From contig CAMRHE010000054.1 of the NCBI GenBank assembly GCA_947044405.1, positions 1,798,001 to 1,862,000 on the forward strand: DNA of 64,000 nt, given 5' to 3'. The position numbers and the translations under genes are program-made. The stretch comes from Leptodactylus fallax (taxonomy: Eukaryota; Chordata; Amphibia; Anura; Leptodactylidae). The notes beneath the pieces were generated by a model. It saw only the letters and a program-made list of their open reading frames with translations. It was not told the DNA's origin and did no database searches. The first letter of the stretch is position 1; each line of letters starts with the position of its first letter. Of the stretch, positions 49,239 through 60,654 are shown in pieces.

Positions 49239-50757
49239 GGTGGGTTAATGTGTGTTGTATGCTATTCTAAAGAAGGACAGTCTGGCAGTGCATTGAGTGG
49301 GACTTCAAGAGAACATGTGATTTATTTAGTAAGAACAATGGAAGTTAAAGTTATACATGCCTTAATGTGTGGCCTATTTAATGGGCACAATATAAAGAAC
49401 TAGAATGTTTGGGCTAACATGCTCCTGGGTTGTAAATCTAGAACAGCCTATTCCTACTAATAAACTGCCTGATGTAAGTTACTGCAAGTCCAAGTTATAC
49501 ATTACATCCACTATAAATGATATATATAATAAAAACTACCAGAGCACATAGTCTATCAGTATACTGGAAAATTATCATAATGTCTGTGTTTTTTAAGTTA
49601 CAACAAGTTATTATCTCTAAAGATGATTTTGTTGCCCACTTGAATTTTGTAATGAAAAATCCACATTAATGTAATGCTTATCAAAAAACTTCACAGTGTT
49701 TTCCATTAGACAAGTAGGATAGATGGTGTCATCTGCACATGATGTTTTTGCATCCAGACGGAATGCTATAACAAGAAGAAAAAATCCACTCTAAGACATA
49801 ACACTTGCTGTCATCCTTGGGCGCCGCTTTGCTCTCTTGTTAATTGCTGTGTTAACAAACCACAACTCACACTGGTTGCACATACTGATTATATGTGACA
49901 ACGGTGTGTGTTGTATTTGTGGCATCTGTTTTCACAGTAATGAGACATTGTGGTCAGAACAGGCATTTTACAAATCTGTTAACATTCAAGATATGCCAAA
50001 AAAGTGTTTGAGGGAACGAACATCTGATTAATAAATAATAATAGTCTTTGCAATGCAGAACAATCTAATCTAGCAAAAGCACAACACAATTATCTTGATG
50101 TCTTGTAGGTGTTAAATGCTTAAAATCATCTATTGAATGAAGTACAGAATAAATAGAATACTTATTCTAAATCTTTATTAAACAAGAAATCTAGTGGTCC
50201 CTTAAGCTTTGCTGGCCTGTGAATACAACATTATGGATTAACACCACATTTTACAGACAGTATCATAGATACTGCTAATCTATGGCACTAATCCATTACT
50301 GTAGCTGACATGATTCGGTCAAAAATGGAAGCCATGCTGCTTCTCTGAACTATAGTCATAAATGAGGCTGTTTTAGTTGGTTGAATCTTCTTCATGTGGC
50401 TCAGAAAATACACAAAGGAATATTATAAATGCTATTGAGAGTTATCCTGGTTGCACAAAAGATGATCATATTGCTTGTTTTATTTATTCACCTACTGTGC
50501 AGAGGTGTAACCTGAGGCTTCTGGGTCCCAATGTAAAATCTGTAACAGGGTTCCCACTTACCATGTGTTATCTATAATACTAGTGCCATCTTTTGTGCTG
50601 TAGAGTAGTCTTTGGGGCAACCCAAACTCCAGAGCTTGGTAGCAATTGCTGTGTTTGCACCACCTACAGCTATTGGAGGTTTTAGATGTAAATTTTTCAG
50701 AGAATAGAGTAATATTGCTAGTTTGGAGTGGCAAAATAAGATACTAAATGTAGTAAA
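49239..50757. other. Unassigned DNA, no gene seen
   Basis: About 1.5 kb with no recognisable coding or repeat signature. Short open frames (under 70 codons) have no familiar motifs. Confidence 0.5.
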
Positions 50758-50762
50758 GATAC

Positions 50763-51433
50763 TGTAAGGGAATTGCTAGAGGAGCAATACCCCAGTAGCT
50801 GCTGGTGAACCCTGGAGGGAGAAGCACGACAAGACAGTGAACCCTAAGCTGACCCCCCCCCCACTGTCCCTCCCTATTTGTCTGAACTGTCCTAGATGAC
50901 AGCCGGCAACTGGGTGTCAATCCCTTCTTGATATAAGTGATAACACAGAACGCAGACACGACAAACAACAACAAAAGGGAGGTCAGCTAGCCAAGGGGTC
51001 AGTAACAATCGAGCAATGCAGTACAGAATCAAAATCCAAGAGAATACAGTAGTCAAAGGTAAGCCAGAGGTCAGGAATAAGAATACAGGTTACAAAACAG
51101 CAAGGAGTAATAGCGAGTACGCACAAGGCAATAGCAAGCGCCAATGTGAATGTGAGCAAACAATAAATAGGAAGGAATAACCTGCCCCAGACTTGATAAT
51201 ACTATAGGCTGTCAATCACACAGGTAAGTAAAAAATTAACTATTAGTGGAGCAGAGGGAAACGAAGGTAAAGGAGATGGGTGTGGTGGAAAATTAATTAA
51301 GGAGGTGAAGGAATAGGACAGTGTTCAGACAATACAAGAAAAACCCAAAGGAAAGAATCACAGCCGGATCCACCTCCTGCACCGCAGCATGCGGCCTGAT
51401 GGCGCAGAAGTTTGAATGGGTGCGGACGTAACA
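50763..51433 (-). mobile_element. Solo LTR, family 1, copy 2
   Basis: Reads TGTAAGGGAATTGC to GTGCGGACGTAACA on the plus strand, the inverse of the LTR at 37383-38032. Perfect 5-bp duplication GATAC at 50758-50762 and 51434-51438. 671 bp, with small indels and substitutions relative to the other copy. No internal retroelement sequence. Confidence 0.92.
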
Positions 51434-51503
51434 GATACAATTATTTGTTTTTCCACTCACTCAGACACTGAGCAGGTGGCTTCCATAGTGGGTGTTAGCT
51501 GTA

Positions 51504-53049
51504 CAGTCATGGCCAAAAGTTTTGAGAATGACACAAATATTATATTTTCACATGATCTGCTGCCCTCTGGTTTTTATGTGTGTTTGTCAGATGTTTTTAT
51601 CACATACAGAAATAGAATTGCATTCATATTATGAGTAACAGAAGCTTATATTGACAGTTAGAATGAGTTAATGCAGCAAGTCAATATTTGCAGTGTTGAC
51701 CCTTCTTCTTCAGGACCTCTGCAATTCTCCCTGGCATGCTCTCAATCAACTTCTGGACCAAATCCTGACTGATAGCAGTCCATTCTTGCAGAATCAATGC
51801 TTTAATTTTGTCTGAATTTGTTGGTTTTTGTTTGTCCACCCGCTCTTGATGATTGACCACAAGTTCTCAATGGGATTAAGATCTGGGGAGTTTCCAGGCC
51901 ATGGACCCAAAATCTCTATGTTTTGTTCCCTGAGCCATTTAGTTATCACCTTTGCTTTATGGCAAGGTGCTCCATCATGCTGGAAAAGGCATTGTTGAGC
52001 GCCAAACTGCTCTTGGACGGTTGGGAGAAGTTGCTCTTGGAGGACATTCTGGTACCATTCTTTATTCATGGCTGTGTTTTTAGGCAAGACTGTGAGAGCC
52101 GATTCCCTTGGCTGAGAAGCAACCCCACACATGAATGGTTTCAGGATGCTTTACAGTTGGCATGAGACAAGACTGGTGGTAGCGCTCACCTCTTCTTCTC
52201 CGAATAAGCTGTTTTCCAGATGTTCCAAACAATCGAAAAGGGGATTCATCAGAGAAAATGACTTTACCCCAGTCCCAGCAGTCCATTCCCTGTACCTTTT
52301 GCAGAATATCAGTCTGTCCCTGATGTTTTTCTGGAGAGAAGTGGCTCTTTGCTGCCCTCCTTGAGACCAGGCCTTGCCCAAGAGTCTCCGCCCACAGTGC
52401 GTGCAGATGCACCACACCGCCGCTGCCATTCCCAGCAAGCTCTGCACGCTGGTAGCCCGATCCCCAGCTGAAACACTAAGAGACGGCCTGCCGCTTGCTG
52501 GTCTTTCTTGGGCGCCCTGGAGCCTTTTGGCACCAATGGAACCTCTCTCCTTGAAGTTCTTGATGATGCAATAGATTGTTGACTGAGGTGCAATCTTTCT
52601 AGCTGCAATACTCTTCCCAGTTAGGCCATTTTTGTGCAGTGCAATGATGACTGCACGTGTTTCTTTAGAGATAACCATGGTTAACAGAAGAGAAACAATG
52701 ATGGCAAGCACCAGCCTCCTTTTAAAGTGTCCAGTGGTGTCATTCTTACTTAATCATGACAGATTGATCTCCAGCCCTGTCCTCATCAACACCCACACCT
52801 GTGTTAATGGAGCAATCACTGAAATGATGTTAGGTGGTCCTTTAAGGCAGGGCTGCAATGATGTTGAAATGTGTTTTGGGGGATAAAGTTCATTTTCTGG
52901 GCAAATATTGACTTTGCAAGTAATTGCTGTTAAGCTGATCACTCTTTATAACATTCTGGAGTATATGCAAATTGCCATTAGAAAAACTGAAGCAGTAGAC
53001 TTTTTAAAATTAATATTTGTATCATTCTCAAAACTTTTGGCCATGACTG
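51504..53049 (-). mobile_element. Tc1-like element, DD35E type
   Basis: 1546 bp between TA sites. Both ends read CAGTCATGGCCAAAAGTTTT inward. The gene lies on the minus strand. It differs from the other four Tc1 families of the window in its ends and its catalytic spacing. Confidence 0.93.
51681..52678 (-). pseudogene. DD35E Tc1-like transposase, frameshifted
   Basis: Starts MVISKETRAVIIALHKNGL at 52678 with the HTH (KSIAARKIAPQSTIYCII). It shifts frame near 52540, again near 52400-52300 and near 52130. Catalytic blocks are FSDESPFRLFG (first Asp), FQHDGAPCHKAK (second Asp) and [11 protein letters not shown] (Glu). There are 35 residues between the second Asp and the Glu. The C terminus ends KKKGQHCKY at a stop at 51681-51683, in a different frame from the catalytic Glu. 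Non-functional. The spacing matches the DD35E subgroup described in vertebrates. Confidence 0.88.
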
Positions 53050-53051
53050 TA

Positions 53052-53339
53052 TATAGCTAACTCCATGCTCTAGCACCCACAGTCAGAGTTAAGCTACTGT
53101 GCGGGTGTTAACCTCTTAGAAGTCACGGTCAATAATAACTGCAATATCTAAGGGGCTGTTCTGACTATTGTGTACCTGATTGACACCCCATCTGGTGAGT
53201 TAGGGGGGCAATATCCGTTAATGGCAGCTCAATGATCAGAAGATCCTATATAAAATGATTATGTAAAAAAAAAAAAAAAAGAAGTAAAACAATACATATT
53301 TGTAATTATCCATGACAACCAGTACAATAAAACTAAAAC
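53052..53339. other. Unassigned DNA with A16-type run
   Basis: No gene seen. A run of A bases lies at about 53265-53280. Confidence 0.4.
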
Positions 53340-53904
53340 ATTATTTAACCCATACATATTTTAACAGAAACAAACAACCAGGGGTAATTATTTTTCGCCA
53401 TTTTGCATGACAAAGTATGGTATAAAAAGTGATGAAAAAGTCATATGTACCCTAAAATGGTACCAAAAACAAGAACAGCTTTCCCCACAAAAAACAGGCC
53501 CTCATTCAGTTCTGTCAACGTAAAAATTCAAATGTTATGCCTCTCACAAGATGGTAATGGAAAAACAATAGATTTTTTTGGTTCTTCAAAATTAGTAGCA
53601 CATAAAAAAATATAAATTAGGTATTGCCTTAACCATACCAATTCAAAGAATAAAGGCTACTTATGTTGTATAATGAATGGCAAAAATTTTTAAATGTAAA
53701 TAAACAGTGCCACAATTGATGATTTTTTTAATCCACCAAAAAAGAGTTAATCAAATTTAGTCAATAAGTTATAGGCACCCGAGAATGTTGTCACTAAAAA
53801 TGCATCTCAGCCCAGAAAAAAACAATCCCTCATATAGCTACATCACCAGAAAAGTAAAAAAAAAAAATATTGCTTGTACAATGTGACAACAAAAACTCTA
53901 AAAT

Positions 53905-54340
53905 CTCTAAAAGCTTGAGCGTCATCGCTGGGCTGTTAGGAATGCCCCCTCTCTCTGTTCTCGTCTATAGTGCTATACTGTCAGAGGAACTCCCTCCCTG
54001 ACACTTCTCGTTTGTCCATAGCGCTGTACTGAGGGGGCGTTCCTCACAGCTGAGCGTCATCGCTCTGTACTGGTCTATAGCCCTGTACTGTCAGAGGGGG
54101 CGTTCCTTACTGCCCGGCGATGATGCTGAGCTGTGAGGAACGCCCCCTCAGTACAAGTCTCTGAACGAAGAGAAGTGTCAGGGAGGGAGTTCCTCGCAGC
54201 GCCCTTCAAACAGTAAAACATGTTAACATACACCGCCGATATCTCCAGCCCCGGGGCACATACCGGGAAAGCCGGCAGTGCGCTGAATTCAGCGCGCTGT
54301 CGGCTTTCTAGCGGTATGTGACATGAAAGGTCCTCTTTAA
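53905..54340. mobile_element. Palindromic insert with TTTAA end
   Basis: GC-richer insert. GGGGGCGTTCCTCACAGCT (about 54033) is answered by AGCTGTGAGGAACGCCCCCT (54129-54148), and GTCAGAGG...CTGACACTTCTC recurs inverted. A near-perfect hairpin occupies 54268-54309 (GAAAGCCGGCAGTGCGCTGA and its inverse around GAATTC). The right end reads AAAGGTCCTCTTTAA, possibly a TTAA-type DNA transposon end. The left end was not found. Confidence 0.5.
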
Positions 54341-54461
54341 AAAACGGACACTACCTGATGCTAACATCAGTTAGTGTCCGTTATGATAGGTGTCCGTTTT
54401 TTTTTTTTTTTTAACGGACACCTTCATAACGGACTCCAACGGTAGTGTGAACCCTGCCTAA
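54341..54461. mobile_element. MITE with AACGGACACC motifs
   Basis: AAAACGGACACTACC opens and GGTAGTGTGAACCCTGCC closes it. Internal TGTCCGTT and AACGGACACC motifs face each other across a T15-type run. Related to 398-608. Confidence 0.55.
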
Positions 54462-55260
54462 GGCAAAACTGTCTGAGGAAGAAATGTGAGAAATGTGTGA
54501 GTGTATATCAGGGTACACCACAGATTTAGAGATTATGAGGGAAAATACACCAAAACTGACCACTGATATGTCCCCCAAACCTAGGAACTAATGAGAAAAT
54601 AGTGGGAAATTTGGTGAACCCAATGTACTCCACACAGCTTATATATTTACTTTTCACCATCTGCTATGCATTCAAGACTAATGCTCACTACGCCCCTTGA
54701 TAAATTTGTTAAGGGGTGCAGTTTTCAAAATGGGGTCACTCCCTAGGGGATTCCACTTTACTGCAAACTTAGGCGCTCTGCAACCTGCATGGCATCCAAT
54801 AACCAAACATCTAAATCTGCGTCCTAAAAACTAAAATAGCGTTCCTTCACTTCACGTTCTGTACTCAAACTTCAGTTTATGCCTACATATATGACATTGT
54901 TGTACCTAGAATAACCCACTTAACCATGTCGTATCTGTGTATAATGTATTCATTGGGCACAAAGCAGGGCACAGAAGGGAAGCAACGCTATTTGGAACAC
55001 AGATGTAGATGGTTTGGTTTATGGATGATATGCAACTTTTGCAAAGCACCTGAAATGTCAGTAAAGTGAAATCCCCTGGCAAGCCCTCAAGAAATGAAAA
55101 GTAAAAATAGAGATTTTTCCAGAAATATGTTGTTTCAGTGCGCATTATGTTGTGCCCAGCTTATGTCAGAGATGAACACTCCAAAAGCTGTTGTACTTGG
55201 GATAACTACTTAACAGTTTTTGTAGTATGTGTCTCTGCTGACACGTCAAAGTTTATTAGT

Positions 55261-56729
55261 TGATATATTTCGATAAAGTTTGCAGCCTAATATGGGTTAG
55301 TAGGTTAGTAATTGAAGGGCAACGTACAAACAAACCTTTCGGTCCTATTCAGATTTTTATCAACAGATATCCACCTCACCACGTAAGAACATTCGCCTGA
55401 CCACCATAACATCAGAGATATGGTAGATAATATGGATTAACTAATCTGGCTGGTATGACTATCTGTCATATTAAAACTTGTGAATCTTTCCAAATTTCCA
55501 CCAAATGTCCTAATAACCTGATGACCAAAGTTCACCACTAACATGAAGTACAATGTGTCACAGGAAAAAGTTCTCAAAATCACTTGGCTAAGTTAAAGTG
55601 TTGAAAAGTTATTACCATATAAAATTACATGCTAGTTTAGAAAAATGGGAAAGTGTCCTTAAGGTGGTTTTGGGGTATGCCCTCAGGGGTTAAACACTTT
55701 CTGCACTTTGACAGGCAAGTGGTGAGGCTTAGTGGAAAAGAGGTAGGGTTTTACAGGAAGTCTGGGGCTTAAGATGATATAGTAATCAAAAAAAATGTTA
55801 GTTGGTGTAATCTTAGATCAGATATTCCAAAGATGCCCAAGAGTTATCTTGCAGCATCAGCCACTATGATAAATCAAGCCTATTTTAAGACCGTGTAGTC
55901 TAAGTTTTCACTGTCTAACTATTAGACAGTATTAATAAATCTGCTCCATTGTGTTGTCTGACTGATGTGTGGAGTGATGATACAGTGGATGGGGGAAAAA
56001 AATATATATATATATCCCTTTCATACAATTGTCACTTTCTTGTATACTGCTTAGATTTGTATTTTATGGATGTAAAAGTAAAGGTCTCATTACACCTACA
56101 TGAAAATTACCTTGATCCCGAATTTCTGAAATATATTACAAACTTCTAGTGCCATGTAAAGTTGATGTGCTAATAACCTTCCTTACGGTTTGCTTCATTA
56201 ACTCAGAGAATTAAATTTTTTGCTTTGGCTTCACTTCAAAATATTGTAAAACACTTCCTTCCTTATTTAAAGTTGTAATGAAAAATGGCTCTGAGTTAGC
56301 ATAGTATGACCAAGCAAGGATTGTAAAAATTATCATCCTGCATATGCTTCAAAGTACCATTATGCACAAAAACTATGTTAAGGAAATTAGAATATTGTAA
56401 AAGCTGGAAATCCAGCTCTAAAAGGTAATTACAAATGAATCATTATAACAAGGTACACTAAACTAGTTCTTGTAATAGGACTTAAGATACTCTATAGATT
56501 ATTAAGTGTTTTGATGGCTTAGCTTCCAAGACATTTTCTTTTTATCAAAGCATATAGTACATAGTTCTCTAAGCATATACTAGTTCCACACAAAAACAAA
56601 TATCTGTAGCTCACATACTCAGTAATAACCCATCAGCATTCATCACATTACATTTTACATCTCAGAGATGACAGTTCTTTTGGCACAAAGCTGTAGTAGG
56701 CAAAACATTTTACCCCATGTGTGCCTATA
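55261..56729. other. Unassigned DNA, no gene seen
   Basis: About 1.5 kb, AT-rich. A short AT repeat (about 56001-56017) is the only simple repeat. No coding signature. Confidence 0.5.
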
Positions 56730-56859
56730 GTAGTAGGCAGTGGCGTAACTAAGAATGGCTGGACCTCAAGGCGAACATTTGACATGGGGCGCCCCCCTGA
56801 ATTGCCGCCCCCCCGGACCGCCCCCTCCAACCCCCCCCCCCAAAAAAATGCATTCCTGA

Positions 56860-57035
56860 GCATACTATTATGCCCCATAGTGGCCCCTGCACATAATATT
56901 ATGCCCCATAGTGACCCCTGCACACAGTATTATGCCCCATAGTGGCCCCTGCACACAGTATTATGCCCCATAGTGGCCCCTGCACAAACTATTATGCCCC
57001 ATAGTGGCCTCTTCACATAGTATTATTCCCCATTG
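56860..57035. repeat. 31-bp minisatellite
   Basis: ATGCCCCATAGTGGCCCCTG-type units repeat every 31 bp (56901, 56932, 56963). Five to six copies. Confidence 0.93.
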
Positions 57036-57054
57036 TGGACCACCCATGAACAAT

Positions 57055-57097
57055 TATTATACTCTGGGGTCTTTTCAGACCCCAGAGTATAATGATC
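57055..57097. repeat. Hairpin flanking GGGGTC
   Basis: ATTATACTCTGGGGTC is answered by GACCCCAGAGTATAAT across a TTTTCA loop. One arm recurs at about 57357 (CTCCAGAGTATAATGAT). Confidence 0.92.
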
Positions 57098-58969
57098 GGA
57101 GACCCAGGGGAGGATAGAAACTTAAAAAAACAATGCTACTTACCTGTTCCTTGCTCCGGTCCACTCCCTGCTACTTCGGCCTTCTTCAATGTTGGACCAG
57201 GCCGGCGTCACGTGATCCGGGCCAGCATCGCGACGCAAAATGACGTCGGCTGACGTCTGGAACGTCACCAAACAGGCCCAAAGCCTGGAGAAGCGTAGGA
57301 GAGGTAAGTACATTGTTTTTTATGTTCCCTCACCTCCCCTGGGGAGGTGAAAAGACTCCAGAGTATAATGATAGCAGTGATTGTGGGGTTTGGCCCGCGG
57401 CCTTACCTACCGATCCCGGCTACTGCTCACAGCCGCCTCTGCAAAATGGGAACCACAGGTGGCCGTGAGCAGGAGTGGGGATCAGTAAGTATATAGGGCC
57501 CGTTACCTGCTGGGGTTACTCCAGCAGGTAACTACCCATTAAAAAAAAAAAAAAAAAAGCATCGGGGGCCCGTGGGGCCCCGTAATGCCCCGGGCCCTGT
57601 GGCAGCCGCTACCACGGTTACCCCAGTAGTTACGCTCTTGGTAGTAGGTCTGACATACAGTGAAACCTCTCCATAAGACCCCTTTTTTGAGTAGACCCCA
57701 CTTCCCTAAAGACATATTTTTTTTTTTCAGTGATTGTCTTTTCCTTTATAGTCTATGGATTCTGCCTCTCTATAAACAGACCACCACCTTATTCAACTAA
57801 AGACCACTTTTTTGAGCAAACGTGTCCTTGGAAATTTATGGATTTACATACACAGTAAGAATAATATGGATGCAACCCTATGGAGGACTAAATCAGTGGA
57901 CTGCAGCAGGCAAGAGCAAGCGACTTGCAAGGGACATCTGGAAAGAAAAGTCAACAGCTCCTCCATGTCATAGTCTGATACAGATGTGTCGAGTATACAT
58001 AACAACAGTCCCAATATCGCCATGAAAATCCAGGAAACTTGCCCACAAACAGGATACTTTTTATGTATACCCCGCACTTAAAAGAACAGAGAAGGAAGAA
58101 ATTTACAGGGGAGATATGCTGGGTTAAAGAAATGAAAGGGAATGCTAAGAACCAGGAATGAGAGGGGTAGCCATGCTAGTGACCAGGAGGAGGACCATGC
58201 TAAGGTTCAAGAGTTAAAGGGATGTCATTCTGGGGACTAGGAGGGAGAAGGGAACCATGAAGTAGACAAAAATCTAAAGAAATATCATGCTGGGGACTTG
58301 GAATAACTTGGAATGTAGGATACATGGGGATAAAGGGATACAGTGTTGGGAACGAGAGGGGCACCATGGCTGTTCTATTACTCCCAGTCTAGATCTGGTT
58401 CTGTGTAATATGGTGATGCGATACCTGCTTCTATGTAATATACTGAAGCATAAAGTACTGGATTTTTGGCTCTTTCTTAATTATTAGCGGATTTTGGGGG
58501 GGCTATACATGCTTAATGACTCCATTAGACACTTCATACTACATTCTGTATACTTTTTTAAGGGCAGAATGGTAGCTTAGTGGGTAGCACTGCAGCCTTG
58601 CAGCACTGAAGTCCTAGGCTTGAATCCAAGCAAGAACAACATCTACAAAGAACTTGCATGTTCTCCCCACAGAGGCGTAGCTAGGGGTTCAGCACAGGGG
58701 GGGGGGCGAACATGTCCAAGTGGGCCCCCAACTTGGACATGTTCGTATACCGATACTATCAGTATACGGTGAGCATATAGTGGTATATAGCGGCTCTACA
58801 CAGGGCTCTGCAGACGATTTATGTGAATACAGTGCAGTAACATTTAGTGACTTACAGGTGACGTCTCTGACTAATCGTTCACATTCCCCATCTCTTTCAT
58901 CTGGACGGCCATGACCACTTCTTCCAGTCTCTGTAAAGTTTGCAACACAGACATCTTTAGCTCCTCTTA

Positions 58970-59486
58970 TTGATCGCGATTTTTCCTGCTGCACTTTGCA
59001 CAGAAAGTTCGCAGAAGTTTCCTCCGCGGACTTTCTGCCTCAATTATATCTATAGGGAAACCGCTGGCATTTCCGTAGGTATAACTGACATGCTGTGATT
59101 TCCAAAACAGCGACTGTTTTGGAAATCGCAGCGTATCCGCTGCGCATATTTTACTGCAAAATGGGGATGGGATGGAGGCCCCATGTGGCGAAAACCCACA
59201 CAAAAAAACCGTGGCATTTTAGCAAATCCCATCCGCACATTGCGGAAAAATATGTGCAGCAGATGCACTGCAATTTCCAGAACCATTGCAGTTTTGGAAA
59301 TTACAGCATGCCAATTATACCCATGGAAACATTGGAAGTTTCTGTATAGGTGTATTAAAAACAGAAAGTCCACAGGTGAAACCTCTGCGGACCTTCTGTG
59401 AAAAGCGCTGTGGGAAAAACAACAATGTTACTGCCGCGGTTTTTCCTGCAGCGCTTTTTTTTGCTGCAGCCAGCTACGTGGGGCCT
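58970..59486. mobile_element. Long palindrome (MITE)
   Basis: Arms of about 200 bp meet near 59185-59195. CACAGAAAGTTCGCAG (from about 59000) is answered near 59390-59402, and GACATGCTGTGATTTCCAAA near 59087 is answered by TTTGGAAATTACAGCATGCC near 59293. The right edge reads CAGCTACGTGGGGCCTTAG. It resembles the element at 181-388. Non-coding. Confidence 0.72.
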
Positions 59487-59489
59487 TAG

Positions 59490-59795
59490 TCTTAATAAAG
59501 CCCAACTGCCACCTTAATTAAATTAATTGCCCCCTCATATTATGCCCCTCATTCCCCCTGACATAAATACTGCACCTCTAATGTCCCCTTATATCAATGA
59601 CCACCCCCTTATGTTCCTAATGCCTACTAATATAAATGATGCCCCCTAATGGCCCCTTATATAAATAACCTCCCCCCTTGTATTCATAATGCGCTCCAAT
59701 AACCCTTATATAAATGACCCCCCCATCGTCATAATGCCCCCTAATGAATCCTCTCTTTATAGTTATATTTCCCTCTCCTAACCACCCCTTATACT
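59490..59795. repeat. CCCC/TTATATAAAT-type degenerate array
   Basis: Motifs such as TGCCCCCTAATG and CCCCTTATATAAATGACC recur irregularly. No gene. Confidence 0.6.
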
Positions 59796-59799
59796 ATTA

Positions 59800-60654
59800 C
59801 ATACCTTCCAATTTTCAAAGGACAGAAAGAGGGACAAAATATACGGCGTGCTATTCGCGCGGTGACAAATTTAACTCCACCCACTTCTACATTGACTCCT
59901 CCCATTCTCATCTATTTTTCCATGTGCCCCCACACAGTATAATGCTCCAACAGTAACCCTAACATTATATGCCTCCACATTACAATGTTCTCCTCCAATT
60001 GCCCCACAGTATTAAGTCCCTCTCCTCGTGCCCCAGTTTAACCTGGCGGAAACTAGAGGGGGACATTAAACTGGGGCAGCTGGAGGGGGACATTAAACTG
60101 GGGCAGCTGTAGGGTGACATTAAACAGTGGGGGTAGTTGGAGGGGGACATTAAACTGGGGGCAACTAAAGGCAGACTTGTCAGCTACCCCCCATGGTTTA
60201 ATGTCCTCCTCCAGTTGCCCCCTGTTTAATGTCACCCTCCATCTGCTCCCGCAGATTAATGTCCCCCTTTATCTGCCACCAATTTAATTTCCCCCCTTCA
60301 TCTGTCACCAGCTTAATGCCCCCTTCACCTGCCCCCAGTTTAATTGCCCCTCCATTTACCATCAGCTTAATTTCCCCCTTTATCTGCCAGCAGTTTAATT
60401 GCCCCCTTCATCTGCCTTCAGTTTAACTGGCCCCTACATCTGCCCCCAGTTCCTCCCCACACAAGAGTCTGATCACATGGTCATGACGTCATCAAAGGTC
60501 CTTTACCCACTAGGATTTAGCATCTACCCTTTACACTACCCTAATAAAGTTTGTTAACAGCAAAACACTTCAGGGGCATAGCAGGACAAACTGTAAGTTA
60601 TGTTGGACCACGGGAAAGCTGTGTAAAATTGGGACTGCCCCACTGGGAGCTATG
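59800..60654. mobile_element. Non-autonomous DNA element, CATACCTCCCAAC ends, copy 2
   Basis: Left end CATACCTTCCAATTTTCAAA and right end CACTGGGAGCTATG. CTATTA flanks it at 59794-59799 and 60655-60660. Homologous along its length to 22523-23477, including AGGACAGAAAGAGGGACAAA and GATCACATGGTCATGACGTC. The internal pyrimidine-rich array differs in unit number. Confidence 0.8.

Larger units (their letters stand above)
53340..55260 (+). repeat. Long interspersed palindromic repeat, copy 2
   Basis: Same order of segments as 1736-3484: AAATTAGGTATTGCCTTAAC (about 53618), GTGTATATCAGGGTACACC (about 54502), GGGGTGCAGTTTTCAAAATG (about 54714), and an answering inverted arm with AGCAGGGCACAGAAGGGAAG (about 54963). 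It is interrupted by a palindromic insert at about 53900-54340 and a MITE at 54341-54461. No coding capacity. Confidence 0.6.
56738..57640. mobile_element. hAT MITE with perfect 8-bp TSD
   Basis: Left end CAGTGGCGTAACTAAG and right end, inverted, CAAGAGCGTAACTACTG. Perfect 8-bp duplication GTAGTAGG at 56730-56737 and 57641-57648. It contains a 31-bp minisatellite, a perfect hairpin and a G/C-rich end. The same type of ends occurs in the element at 58670-60956. Non-coding. Confidence 0.92.

Noticed and set aside
58562..58640. Possible tRNA gene
   Set aside because: A- and B-box-like motifs are present but there is no cloverleaf, and the sequence continues into a SINE body at 60957.
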